From assembly GCA_027493955.1 (NCBI GenBank), contig JAOSJT010000001.1, forward strand, positions 4,760,552-4,824,551: DNA of 64,000 bases. The letters run 5' to 3'. The position numbers were made by a program, and so were the translations under genes. The DNA comes from Bacteroidia bacterium (lineage in GTDB: Bacteria > Bacteroidota > Ignavibacteria > SZUA-365). Positions 1-9,020 of the stretch are shown here, piece by piece. Under the pieces are notes generated by a model. That model had not been told where the DNA came from. It did no database searches and saw only the letters and a list, made by a program, of their open reading frames with translations. The first letter of the stretch is position 1, and every line of letters begins with the position of its first letter.

Positions 1-147
1 CAGCTTTTCCAGGACACGTTGGGCTCTATGCAAGGGCGTAGCCCCAGTCGCTGCTGCAGGACCATTCACGACAGCAGGTAGCGTGTAACCCACGCAGCAT
101 TTGCGCTGTCATTCCATTCTTTGTGCTTCCACGGAGTTTATCGAGCC

Positions 148-1770
148 ATGTCGTATCTGGAAAAATTCACTGGGGATTGGAATTCTGCCCAAGCCAGGCA
201 TTTGCTGCGCAGAACGACGTTCGGTCCGTTGCAGGCGGATGTGGTAAGCGCCGTGCAACTTGGACTCGACGGTACACTCGATGCGCTTTTCGCGGCAGTT
301 AATAACCCTGATCCGCCAGTAAAGTATCTCCCGGACGGATCGGGATCGAATGCGCTCAATGATCCCGGCGCGAAGCAGGGCGAAACCTGGATTCATGCCG
401 ATCCTTTCCCCAGTGTCAATCCACCCATGCTGCGCAATCGCGTCATCCGCGCGCGCAGCAAGTCTCTCTATGCCTGGACCATCCTGCAGATGCACTATTC
501 GGATATGTCTATTCGTGAGAAGCTCACGCTCTTCTGGCACAATCATTTTGTGACAACATCCATTGTACCACATCGCGAGTACATCTATCACATGCTGCTG
601 CGTTCACATTCGCTGGGGAATTTCCGACAGCTTACCAAGGATATCACGATCGATACCAGTATGCTGCAGTACCTGAGTGGTGCGGAGAATACGAGTGCGG
701 CACCGAATGAGAATTACTCACGCGAATTGCTGGAGCTTTTCACGGTTGGAAAGGGACCACTCATCGGACCGGGTGACTATTCGAACTATACCGAGCGAGA
801 TGTCATCGAGATGGCGAAAGTACTCACGGGCTGGAGCGTGTCACATGTTTCGGATCCCGCTACGCTCACTGCATCGTTCGACAGCCGGCGGCATTCAACC
901 GGCGTCAAACAGCTCTCGAAGCATTTCGGGGGTGCTGTCATCGGTGAGAACGGTGAGGATGAATACGAGGACCTTGTCGATGTGATTTTTCAGCAGGAGG
1001 TTTGCTCGCGGTTCATCATGCGAAAGCTATACCGCTGGTTCGTTCATTCGAATATCACACCCGAGGTTGAACAACAGGTCATCGAACCGCTTGCACTGCA
1101 GATGCGTACCGACGATTACGACATTGCTCCGGCTTTGAAAACGCTTTTCGCATCTGACCATTTTTTTCGATCGACGGCATGCATGATCAAGAGTCCGATT
1201 GACCTTCTGTTCTCCGCATCGCGGGCGTTGGGAGCAAAACCACCAAAGTCCGGGGTGCAGGAGGAATATGAATATGCCTTTAATCTGTATGCTATGGCCG
1301 CTGAACTGGAGCAGGCGATGTTCAATCATCCCGATGTCGCCGGTTGGAAAGCCTATTATCAGGAGCCAGGCCTGGACCGGAACTGGTTGAACAATCTGCT
1401 GCTTCCAAAGCGCCACGAGCTTTGCAGGGCCATCGTCGAAGGTGGGACGATTACAATCGACGGTGACAATTACAGAATTGCTCCGATGGTACCCGTGCTC
1501 GACCTGGCAGCGGGAGTCCCGAATGCCGGCGATATCAGTGCCCTTGTGATGGGGCTGGCGGAACGGATGTTCAATTATTCGATCTCGAGCGGGCAGCTGA
1601 CCGCACTGAAGAACATCGTGCTGCAGGGGTTACCTGATTACGAATGGACGGTCGAGTACGGTGAGTATGTTGCGGATCCGGGTAATGATGCGCTCCGCGT
1701 TCCAGTGGAAAACAATCTCCGCAGACTGCTTTCCGTAATGATGGGCATGTCAGAATTTCAGGTGATGTGA
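148..1770 (+). CDS. DUF1800 family protein
   Basis: A 540-residue protein of the DUF1800 family, whose biochemical role is unknown. The N-terminus carries the family hallmark RHLLRRTTFGP (about residues 17-27). Further family-like stretches are FWHNHFVT near residue 132 and YSRELLELFTVG near 190. I place the start at the ATG at 148, preceded by ACGGAG at 131-136; an in-frame TTG at 121 would add nine unconvincing residues. No clear signal peptide follows this start. The stop lies two bases before the ATG of the DUF1501 gene, so the two are almost certainly co-transcribed. This DUF1800-DUF1501 pairing recurs in Bacteroidota, Planctomycetes and Proteobacteria and suggests a joint, probably envelope-associated function. 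Family assignment is confident; function is not. Confidence 0.85.
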   Translation: MSYLEKFTGDWNSAQARHLLRRTTFGPLQADVVSAVQLGLDGTLDALFAAVNNPDPPVKYLPDGSGSNALNDPGAKQGETWIHADPFPSVNPPMLRNRVIRARSKSLYAWTILQMHYSDMSIREKLTLFWHNHFVTTSIVPHREYIYHMLLRSHSLGNFRQLTKDITIDTSMLQYLSGAENTSAAPNENYSRELLELFTVGKGPLIGPGDYSNYTERDVIEMAKVLTGWSVSHVSDPATLTASFDSRRHSTGVKQLSKHFGGAVIGENGEDEYEDLVDVIFQQEVCSRFIMRKLYRWFVHSNITPEVEQQVIEPLALQMRTDDYDIAPALKTLFASDHFFRSTACMIKSPIDLLFSASRALGAKPPKSGVQEEYEYAFNLYAMAAELEQAMFNHPDVAGWKAYYQEPGLDRNWLNNLLLPKRHELCRAIVEGGTITIDGDNYRIAPMVPVLDLAAGVPNAGDISALVMGLAERMFNYSISSGQLTALKNIVLQGLPDYEWTVEYGEYVADPGNDALRVPVENNLRRLLSVMMGMSEFQVM

Positions 1771-1772
1771 TC

Positions 1773-3362
1773 ATGAAGAACAAATTTTCTATCTCCCGCA
1801 GGGATTTCCTTCGTCTGACCACCATCGCCTCTGTACCGTTGGTTCTTGGTCGCTTTCCATTGTCCGCTCATGCCGCGCCACTCATTTCGAGAGGACTGGC
1901 GGAGAGTGACAGGGTGCTCGTGCTTGTGCAGCTTCAGGGGGGCAACGACGGACTCAACACCCTCATCGACCTGAACCAGTATGACGCTTTGCAGAGTGTA
2001 CGCGGAAACCTGCTCATACCGGAGCCAAGTGTGCTCAATCTCAATCATGATAGCTTTGGATTTCATCCGTCAATGGCCGGAATGAAGGAGATGTGGGAAC
2101 GTGGCACTCTCGGCGTGATTCAAAACGTCGGGTACCCCGATCAAAACCGCTCGCATTTCCGCTCCACCGATATCTGGAACAGCGGTTCTCCTGCGGATGA
2201 ATATCTTGAGACTGGTTGGATGGGTCGATATTACGACCTGGATTTTGCCGGCTATCCGACCGGCTATCCCACACTCCAGTACCCGCATCCATTTGCGCTT
2301 ACTATTGGAAAAAGCGTCTCGGAGACCTGCCAGGGTGTGACGGCCAACTACTCGCTGGCAATGGAGGATCCATTCAAGCCGGGCACGGCGCTGGTTGGTG
2401 CGCTAGGCGATATCCCCGCGGACTGTTACGGTGATGTGTTAACATATGTCAACAGCACCGTCACGCAGACCAACGCCTATGCGGAGGCTATCCGGAAGGC
2501 TGCGGAGGCGGGGAACAATCTCTCCACGAAGTACGAGGAGGCCGGTAATACTCCCCTCGGGACTGCGCTCAAGCATGTGGCACGGTTGATTTCGGGGGGG
2601 CTGAAAACACGACTCTATATTGTTCAGCTCGGGGGATTCGACACGCACGACAACCAGGTGGTCAGCGGCGCGCCAGAGACCGGGAAGCATGCCGAGCTGC
2701 TCAAGGAACTCTCGGATGCAATCGCTGCCTTCCAGGACGATGTCGAGCTGTTAGGCATCAGTGGGCGAGTCATGGGATTGACATACTCTGAGTTCGGTCG
2801 TCGCATACGCTCCAATGCCGGACTCGGCAGTGACCATGGTACCGCGGCTCCGCATTTCCTTTTCGGCTCCTGCGCAAAAAAACAAATTCTCGGCGACGCG
2901 CCGGTGATCGACAGGCAGGTAGGCATTGAAGACGGCGTGCCGATGCAATATGATTTCCGGAATATGTTCGGAACACTTCTGCATCACTGGCTTGGTGCGA
3001 GCGTGGCAGAAGTCTCGAGCCTGTTGTTGTCGGGCTACGCCGCATTGCCAATCATTCGCGAGAGCTGCATCAGCTCTGTCGATGTAGAGCAGCAAAAAGA
3101 GGCAATTCTCGGCGATTTCCACATCTACCCGAATCCCGCTCACGATCAATTATTTATCGACGTGACAGGGACCGGACGGCACGTAACCCTGCGTATGTTC
3201 GATGGGCTCGGTGCCGTCGTACAGGAGATTGCGTCCCGGACATTCATGCCCGGTGAATACTCTGTCAGACTCAATCTCAACAGTCTTCCCACAGGAACGT
3301 ATTGGGTACACTATGAATCCATGAGTCGCAGCATGATCAGAAGATTCACGAAGCTACGTTGA
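1773..3362 (+). CDS. DUF1501 family protein with Tat-like signal and T9SS sorting domain
   Basis: A 529-residue exported protein of the DUF1501 family, related to sulfatase/alkaline-phosphatase-like folds; its substrate is unknown. The N-terminus reads SRRDFLRL followed by a hydrophobic stretch and SAHAAP, a twin-arginine-type signal. The body holds the family segments VLVQLQGGNDGLNT and GGFDTHDNQ, and SEFGRRIRSN. The last 80 residues begin with YPNPAHDQLFIDVTG and end in IRRFTKLR, which is a T9SS type A C-terminal sorting domain. So the protein probably crosses the inner membrane folded and is then secreted or anchored on the outer surface. I prefer the ATG at 1773; a GTG at 1767 would overlap the upstream stop. 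It is operonic with the DUF1800 gene. Confidence 0.87.
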   Translation: MKNKFSISRRDFLRLTTIASVPLVLGRFPLSAHAAPLISRGLAESDRVLVLVQLQGGNDGLNTLIDLNQYDALQSVRGNLLIPEPSVLNLNHDSFGFHPSMAGMKEMWERGTLGVIQNVGYPDQNRSHFRSTDIWNSGSPADEYLETGWMGRYYDLDFAGYPTGYPTLQYPHPFALTIGKSVSETCQGVTANYSLAMEDPFKPGTALVGALGDIPADCYGDVLTYVNSTVTQTNAYAEAIRKAAEAGNNLSTKYEEAGNTPLGTALKHVARLISGGLKTRLYIVQLGGFDTHDNQVVSGAPETGKHAELLKELSDAIAAFQDDVELLGISGRVMGLTYSEFGRRIRSNAGLGSDHGTAAPHFLFGSCAKKQILGDAPVIDRQVGIEDGVPMQYDFRNMFGTLLHHWLGASVAEVSSLLLSGYAALPIIRESCISSVDVEQQKEAILGDFHIYPNPAHDQLFIDVTGTGRHVTLRMFDGLGAVVQEIASRTFMPGEYSVRLNLNSLPTGTYWVHYESMSRSMIRRFTKLR

Positions 3363-3602
3363 CGATTTATAGTCCCCGCTTCTGAAGATTAGCCGTGAGA
3401 CAGGGTCCGTGCACTTCTGATAGGCAAAACGCGGAATCAATCGCAGCGTCGGTCCATACTGCCATCCGCACGACCACCGCAATCGCCACACACAATCATT
3501 TCGATTAGCCGCTGCAAGTCGGTTTCATTCGACTGTTATTTCTGGTTACTGGTAGCCGACGTGACTTCCTTCTTTGGCTTGATGGTGGTGGACCTCGAGG
3601 TT

Positions 3603-3714
3603 CTTTGTCTGCACCCGAAAATCCCGTATTTTACTTTGATTCGCCCAATCCTGCATTCGGGATTGGCCATGCCCTGCGAATGTGGCGAAATTGGCATACG
3701 CGCCAGACTTAGGA
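3603..3714 (+). pseudogene. Truncated tRNA-Leu: promoter plus 5' half
   Basis: Positions 3676-3714 are identical over 39 bases to the first 39 bases of the intact tRNA-Leu(UAG) at 17267-17305. The identity starts at the first acceptor base and stops exactly at the last base of the anticodon loop; the anticodon-stem 3' strand, variable arm, T arm and acceptor 3' strand are missing. Upstream, TTTG (3604-3607) and TATTTT (3627-3632) are 19 bases apart, as at the intact gene, and share GAAAATCCCG, but the spacing to the tRNA is 8 bases shorter and the sequence between differs. Tyrosine recombinases commonly cross over in the anticodon loop, so this is best read as an attachment-site remnant. A transcript from here could not fold as a tRNA. 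Confidence 0.85.
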
Positions 3715-3762
3715 AAGTGCAGAAATGAACTAATTTCTATTTGAATTGCGGTTTTCTGTTTG

Positions 3763-3788
3763 AATGGTACCAAAGTGGTACCATTTTT
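3763..3788. terminator. Perfect hairpin, possible terminator
   Basis: Inverted repeat with 10-base arms AATGGTACCA (3763-3772) and TGGTACCATT (3776-3785), a 3-base loop and a short T run to 3788. A third GGTACC occurs at about 3799. It could terminate transcription entering from the truncated tRNA-Leu promoter, or be a protein-binding palindrome of the former element. The T run is short, so the call is tentative. Confidence 0.4.
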
Positions 3789-4564
3789 CGAACCCCCTTG
3801 GTACCACCTCAATTCGTTTTTCTGGCGCCAATTGGGGGCTGAGGGAGAGGAGAACTCTCCGATCGAGCGTGGAGTTGCAGGCGACCGAAATGGGGTGAGG
3901 CAATCACTCAGGACGCTGGCATCGCAGGTGCGCATCGGGCTGACGAGCTGAGACCGTGACTTCTCTTGAGGCCAGGCATGGCGGTGATTCGTGTCACCAG
4001 GTCCGTTCGTTCTGTAAGGTGATACGGTCGTGGGTAGGATCGAGGTAGATCATCTCCACGATGGACTCAAGATGGAGGAATTACCGACATTTCTATCGAG
4101 CTCCTACGCTGAAATTTCTGCTGAAGTGCAACACCGTCGATCCTTCCCACGCAGAATAATTCGTATCCTCGAATCGTATCGATAGTTTTACAGCAACGAA
4201 TCGGAATGTCTCAGAACCGGTGAGGTGCTTCCATGAAACGATCGACAGTGGTGCACCATTTTTCAAAGATGGTGAAGCTACGTCCGTTGCAAATGTTGTC
4301 GCTCGCTGCGTGGCGAGGTCACATGATTGCTTTGTGAGAGGTGTTTTATACTGATCCTTATGCCATGCCGACCAACCTAGACTGATTAGCGTAGATGCTC
4401 TCGGTCACACTGTGTTGCCCTGCTGTTCATGACGTATATGAAGGCGCTTCAAAATGGCAGAGACGAAACAATTCGCGTTTTGTGCGCTTCAATCCTATAA
4501 TCATTGGGCAGCTTTTCACGTCGTTGCTATCGCGTGACTAAATTAGTTCAATTCGAGATCACTG

Positions 4565-5349
4565 ATGAAACTTCCAGAAACACGCGTTGGTGAACGTCTC
4601 AGAGTAAATAGAAAACTGATTCCCTACAGTTTCTGGCCGACGAAAGTTAGTAGAAAGGGAAATACAAGACATCAAACGCTCTTGTTTTCTTTTGACCCTT
4701 GGGTGATCATTGGTCGAGCAATCAAGACATCATGTCTAACTACTGCCAGACGTGAGGATGTAGCCTGTGTTGCCCAGGCACATGACTTCTACGAGAGTGC
4801 AATTGATGCACATGGAATCGCTGCGTGGCCGTTGGCCCCCTACTACTACTTTATGAATCTTGTCAAGGCGTTCTGCTTGACACGAGTCACAAAATCAACT
4901 TTTGACAAGACGCAGCACGGACTGGCGTAGAGGCTTCGCGCTCCTTCAGACCGCGAACTAACGGATGTCTTTCTGAGAGTATATCCTAGTCCAGACGCAA
5001 GCAATACTCCGCAGAATATCGCTGAGTTTATATATGCACTCACGGGTGTCAGCATACCAGCGCAAACGGATTACGATGTTCCGATTTTGTTTCCGCAGAT
5101 ATTGCCGGGGAATCGACTGTGGTCATAGGCAGCAAATACGGTATTCAAGCTTACTACCTGCAACCTGGTAGAACGTAATGCGGTGAGAATTACAACCGTC
5201 GCGACTTGATCTTTGAGAATATGTGCAGTGAGGGGAATTGGCAGCAAATGAGGAAAAAGCTGAGGACCATTCTACGGCAATTCGGCCTTCGTCTGCTCAC
5301 AGGTGATGAAATACAGATGAATGAGTTATCAATATGCGAGGTGAACTGA
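4565..5349 (+). pseudogene. Broken YaaC-like gene
   Basis: The first 121 codons (4565-4927) read as a protein resembling the YaaC-like family, with HDFYESAIDAHGIAAWPLA, PYYYFMNLVKA and a closing HGLA. An in-frame TAG at 4928 interrupts it, yet the same frame continues with coding-like sequence (ELTDVFLRVYPSPD, FIYALTGVSIPAQTDYDVP) to a second TAG at 5126. Coding character then appears in the next frame, up to the TGA at 5347-5349, after another stop near 5176. Two nonsense codons plus a frameshift indicate decay of a gene of 250 or more codons. YaaC-like proteins are poorly characterised and often found in accessory DNA. The family call rests on pattern memory and is moderate; that the gene is broken is seen directly. 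Confidence 0.6.
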
Positions 5350-5493
5350 GAAGCAAACGAGTTGCGAGGAAAGCGAACTCAGACGTTCCAAAACATGGAT
5401 GTACGATCATCGTAAAAAAAATCATCCCGGTCGTCAAGCGCGAACATGAAAGAGAAGCAACGGAAAGATCAATCTACAGAAGGTAGATGACAT

Positions 5494-5691
5494 ATGAGTT
5501 TCACAAAAGTCGTTGTGGCTATTCAAGGAAATCAAGACGGGGTTGGCAATCTACTCCTAGATATATTTACGACTGAATATCAAGTCAGTGCCGCGGAGGA
5601 GGGAGGCCATCTGTCGAATATGATGGAGGAAGAGTGTGAGATGACGCATGAAAACCTGATTATAGCCAGAAACAGTCATATAGGGTGTTGA
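5494..5691 (+). CDS. Small hypothetical protein (island)
   Basis: A 65-residue open frame starting MSFTKVVVAIQGNQDG and ending NSHIGC. I recognise no family. Its stop overlaps a GTG that opens the next frame (5685), an arrangement typical of coupled genes, but the surrounding DNA is decayed and this could be a gene fragment. The region upstream (5350-5493) shows no gene. Low confidence that it is translated. Confidence 0.3.
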   Translation: MSFTKVVVAIQGNQDGVGNLLLDIFTTEYQVSAAEEGGHLSNMMEEECEMTHENLIIARNSHIGC

Positions 5692-6074
5692 AGCCAAGAT
5701 TCAGTGATGGAATGTGCTGTCGTGCCAGAATACGATATCGCGAGACGGAAGCCGTCGTCTTGGATGTGTTCTCACCTCGAGACCGCCATATCAATTACGA
5801 CCTTCTTGAGCTTTCAGCGAAATATGAAGACTCGCTTATCGACTATTGGGAGTCTGACAACGAAGGAGTCACACTATACGGCCAGATTCTTGCTGGCACT
5901 GAACTGTATCGAATCGAGGCCTTCTATTCCAACGAGAAGAAGCAAGAAGCGCTCGGGAAATCCATCCGCGCACGCGTAGCTCCTCAGATGACACAGGTAA
6001 TTGAGGCGCGTACGAATCCAAAGAGGGATCTCGCCGAGGAGTTCCAGGATGCGGAAGTCCCAATTGCACTCTGA
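5685..6074 (+). CDS. Hypothetical protein (island)
   Basis: A 129-residue frame beginning at a GTG that overlaps the preceding stop. The composition is protein-like: acidic and aromatic, with PRDRHINYDLLELSAKYED and a C-terminal charged helix. No signal peptide, membrane segment or known motif is visible. It lies in the low-GC part of the proposed island, between the YaaC-like pseudogene and a non-coding stretch. It may be an intact small accessory gene or the remainder of a longer one; function unknown. Confidence 0.38.
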   Translation: MLKPRFSDGMCCRARIRYRETEAVVLDVFSPRDRHINYDLLELSAKYEDSLIDYWESDNEGVTLYGQILAGTELYRIEAFYSNEKKQEALGKSIRARVAPQMTQVIEARTNPKRDLAEEFQDAEVPIAL

Positions 6075-6897
6075 ACTGAAGCCGCGCCGTGCATCGTAGG
6101 CGTTCCAGCTCTGAATGGCGTTCCTTTAATCTAAATGGGTATGACCCAACTTCTTGCTTCACGCTGGATCGGAGCACCTATGAGATCCTTTGACGAATCG
6201 CGGATTCCGTAATCGAATGAGCGAGATTGTGAGGGTGTCTCTAGACTCAATCGATCTTCGTAAGAACTCTAGGTGCTCAACGGCCCGCTAGATGTATTCA
6301 GTGAGGTCTCGATCTTGCGCCGATAATGCGACGGAAGCGTAGAACATCATCTGAAGATTATCGAGGGCGTCAACTGCGGCAGCAAGATGGATCAGCTCCT
6401 TCTCGCCGGCGATCCTGCTGATTGTGAGTGCATTTCCTGTGGTGTTCATGTTACCACCATATGCGGTTGAAGGCACCTCTGTAACTATCTCCGTGGCGGA
6501 TCATCGTGTCAAGTGACAGAATATGGAGCCGGTGCCATATTTGGAGCGCACGAAACTCAACTGAGCCCTTCTAATGTACAAAGCCTTCTACGTGTGATGA
6601 GTATAGATACAATTCTGGCACGATTAGGATGGACGCGCATGTGTTCACAATTCTGCCGAGGTTATGGTCATTCGGAAATGTGGATGTCGCATCCTGCTTG
6701 GGTGAAGGGTGAGGTGAACCTCATGAGGTGCGGGATGACCTGACTTGCACGCAAACCCAACATTGACTGTGAGGAGGACAAAAATACTGTTTGCGGAAAG
6801 GATATTGCTGTATCCGAGCCGTGCATCAGCGCTAGAAACCAGACACGTTGAAGTCCTCTCTGTTCAAGAAGAAGCCGTGAAGGATGCACAGCTATTA
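6075..6897. other. Non-coding or decayed stretch before the metal-efflux operon
   Basis: Some 820 bases with only short frames. The most protein-like is a 62-codon minus-strand frame at 6288-6476 (containing SRIAGEKELIHLAAAVDALDNL), which has no clear ribosome binding site and no recognisable family. I see no terminator of clear quality for the leftward efflux operon that ends at 6898. Confidence 0.45.
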
Positions 6898-9012
6898 TCA
6901 TCCGCGTAGCAAGCGAAGTCCATTGAGGATGACGATGAATTCACTCGCTTCATGCGCGACCACTGCGATCGGCAGGGTCGCCCCGAAGAAAGAGGCTGTG
7001 ATCAACGCTGTAATCACTGCCATTGAGAGCACCAGATTCTGACGAACAACACGGCGGGCCTTTCTTGCCAGCAGAAGAGACTGAGAAATCTTCGACAGAT
7101 CATCAGCCAGAAGCGCAACATCCGCGGTTTCCAAAGCGACATCGCTGCCAGCCGCCCCCATAGCTATGCCGACGGTCGCACTCGCCAGCGCTGGCGCGTC
7201 ATTCACACCATCACCGATCATAGCAGTGGCGCCGTAGGTCCTTTGCAGGTTAGCAATCACCGCCATTTTACCTTCAGGGGACAGATTAGCATGGAATTCT
7301 CGAATCCCAGTCACATGAGCAATAGCACTGGCAGCATCAAAATGATCTCCAGTAAGCAGAGCAGTATGCGTGATGCCGCAGCGATTGAGGTTCTTGATTG
7401 TCTCAGCGGCATTCGGTCGAACTTCGTCTCCAATGAGAATCGCTCCCAGCAGGGCAGCCCTCGTGGCAATGTAGACTACTGAATCCTCCTCATGACCCGG
7501 TTGCGACACAGAACTAGATATCGCATCAATGCTCGTTTCACATGATGCAGCCACCCATTCCTTCTTTCCGATGAACACTTCCAAATCACGGTATCGCGCG
7601 AAAATCCCGTTCCCGGTGATTGACGTCGCATCTCGCACAGTCCCTGGAATGATCCCACGGAGTTGCCCTTCATTGACAATTGCCTCTGCGAGCGGATGTT
7701 TTGAAAAACGCTCGACCGAGGCAGCAATTTCTATCAAGAGATCTTCAGAGGTGCCGTCAACGGAAATGACGCGGGTGACTTTCGGTTTGCCGACTGTGAG
7801 AGTGCCGGTTTTGTCGAAAGCGAGTGCACGCACTCCCGCAAGCTGTTCGAGAACGTTCCCGCCCTTCAATAATATTCCCATCCGCGCCCCAGTACCAATC
7901 GCCGCCACCATCGTGATTGGAATCGAAATGATCAAAGCGCAGGGTGAGGCTGAAACGATAAACACCATTGCTCTTGCGGTCCATTCACTCCAGTCCCCAG
8001 TTAACAGTCCCGGAATGGCAGCGAGAAGTAATCCGGCGAGGAGAACACCCGGACTATACCAACGCCCGAATCGGCGAATCATCAGTTCTGAATTCGCCTT
8101 TTTTTCCTGAGCATCCTCGACCAGCTTGATGATTCTACTCAGGGTATTGTCGCTTGTCGTACGAGTCGCCTTGATCGAAAGCATGCCCTCGACATTGTTC
8201 GTGCCTGCAAAAACAGGATCACCGATAGTTTTTAATACAGGCCGAGACTCTCCAGTGAGTGTGGCTTCATTCACATGCGAGGTTCCATCAACTATCACAC
8301 CGTCGGTCGGAATCGATTGGCCGGATCGTAGTAGAAAAACATCACCAACTGCCAATTGCTCGACAGGGATGTCAACCTCGACAGAATCCCGTAGCACGGT
8401 TGCCATGCCTGGCGCCAGGTTCATCAATGCACGAACGGCATTTCGTGTTTTGTCGACTGTGTAACCCTCAAGAGCCTCCGAAATTGAGTACAGGAACACC
8501 AAAATCAATGCTTGAACATGCTGTCCCAGCAAAAATGCCCCGATGGCGGCCACCATCATAAGCATCTCTATCCCGACAATTCTCTCACGGACAAAGTCGG
8601 TGATTGCCTGGCGAAAGAAATACCAACCACCGAGCAGCATGCCACTGCCGTAAAGAACCGTAGAGAGCAGTGATGGGGGCAGTACAATCGACTCAAGGAG
8701 GTAGGTAACACCCAAAAGCACACCTGAACCGGCCGAGACAATCACCTTGTTGTTTCGCCACACGGGAGGGGACACAGGCGCCGCTCCCTCATGCAGAATC
8801 GGAAAGCCCAGCTCTGATAGTGTTTCCTTGATCGATTCAAGTTCGGGGGCGCCAGTGCCCAGGATGAACGAGACCTTGGCCGTTTGTGGATACACCAATA
8901 GTTCAGAGAGTCCGGGAAATGCAGAGAGCCTCTTCTCAATGGTACGCGCCTCATTCTCGCAGTCGAGATTGGCAACGCGCCATGTGATCCTATCGCTCAA
9001 TTTCGTTGTCAT
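6898..9012 (-). CDS. Heavy-metal P1B-type ATPase (SPC subgroup)
   Basis: A 704-residue inner-membrane cation pump exporting transition metals with ATP. It shows TGES in the actuator domain, the phosphorylated Asp400 in DKTGTLT, KHPLAEA, LLTGD and MIGDGVNDAPA. The transmembrane metal motif is SPC with Cys358, not CPC, and the last helix has HEASEFIVILNGLRLL; both fit the P1B-4 subgroup (Co/Zn/Fe/Cd range) better than Cu or ZntA-like pumps. The N-terminal HMA-like domain (residues 1-75) keeps only one cysteine (NLDCENEA), so it has lost the usual CxxC pair. The start ATG at 9012 has GAGGTAG upstream. It is the last gene of the efflux operon, 8 bases after the adaptor gene. Metal specificity is inferred. 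Confidence 0.92.
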   Translation of the reverse strand: MTTKLSDRITWRVANLDCENEARTIEKRLSAFPGLSELLVYPQTAKVSFILGTGAPELESIKETLSELGFPILHEGAAPVSPPVWRNNKVIVSAGSGVLLGVTYLLESIVLPPSLLSTVLYGSGMLLGGWYFFRQAITDFVRERIVGIEMLMMVAAIGAFLLGQHVQALILVFLYSISEALEGYTVDKTRNAVRALMNLAPGMATVLRDSVEVDIPVEQLAVGDVFLLRSGQSIPTDGVIVDGTSHVNEATLTGESRPVLKTIGDPVFAGTNNVEGMLSIKATRTTSDNTLSRIIKLVEDAQEKKANSELMIRRFGRWYSPGVLLAGLLLAAIPGLLTGDWSEWTARAMVFIVSASPCALIISIPITMVAAIGTGARMGILLKGGNVLEQLAGVRALAFDKTGTLTVGKPKVTRVISVDGTSEDLLIEIAASVERFSKHPLAEAIVNEGQLRGIIPGTVRDATSITGNGIFARYRDLEVFIGKKEWVAASCETSIDAISSSVSQPGHEEDSVVYIATRAALLGAILIGDEVRPNAAETIKNLNRCGITHTALLTGDHFDAASAIAHVTGIREFHANLSPEGKMAVIANLQRTYGATAMIGDGVNDAPALASATVGIAMGAAGSDVALETADVALLADDLSKISQSLLLARKARRVVRQNLVLSMAVITALITASFFGATLPIAVVAHEASEFIVILNGLRLLRG

Positions 9013-9020
9013 TCGCTACC

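Larger units (their letters stand above)
3363..4564. other. Intergenic stretch without a supported gene
   Basis: About 1.2 kb with no convincing coding sequence on either strand. It contains the truncated tRNA-Leu copy (3603-3714) and a perfect hairpin (3763-3785). From about 3720 to 4560 the base composition drops visibly and all reading frames are broken at short intervals, which fits the decayed left end of an integrated island. Open frames here, such as a minus-strand one at 3546-3935, run straight through the tRNA fragment and look accidental. Confidence 0.6.

Noticed and set aside
3546..3935. 129-codon minus-strand frame
   Set aside because: It runs through the truncated tRNA copy and the hairpin; no SD or family.
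6513..6901. Short frames on both strands before the P-type ATPase stop
   Set aside because: They overlap each other, lack SD sites and show no protein-like pattern.
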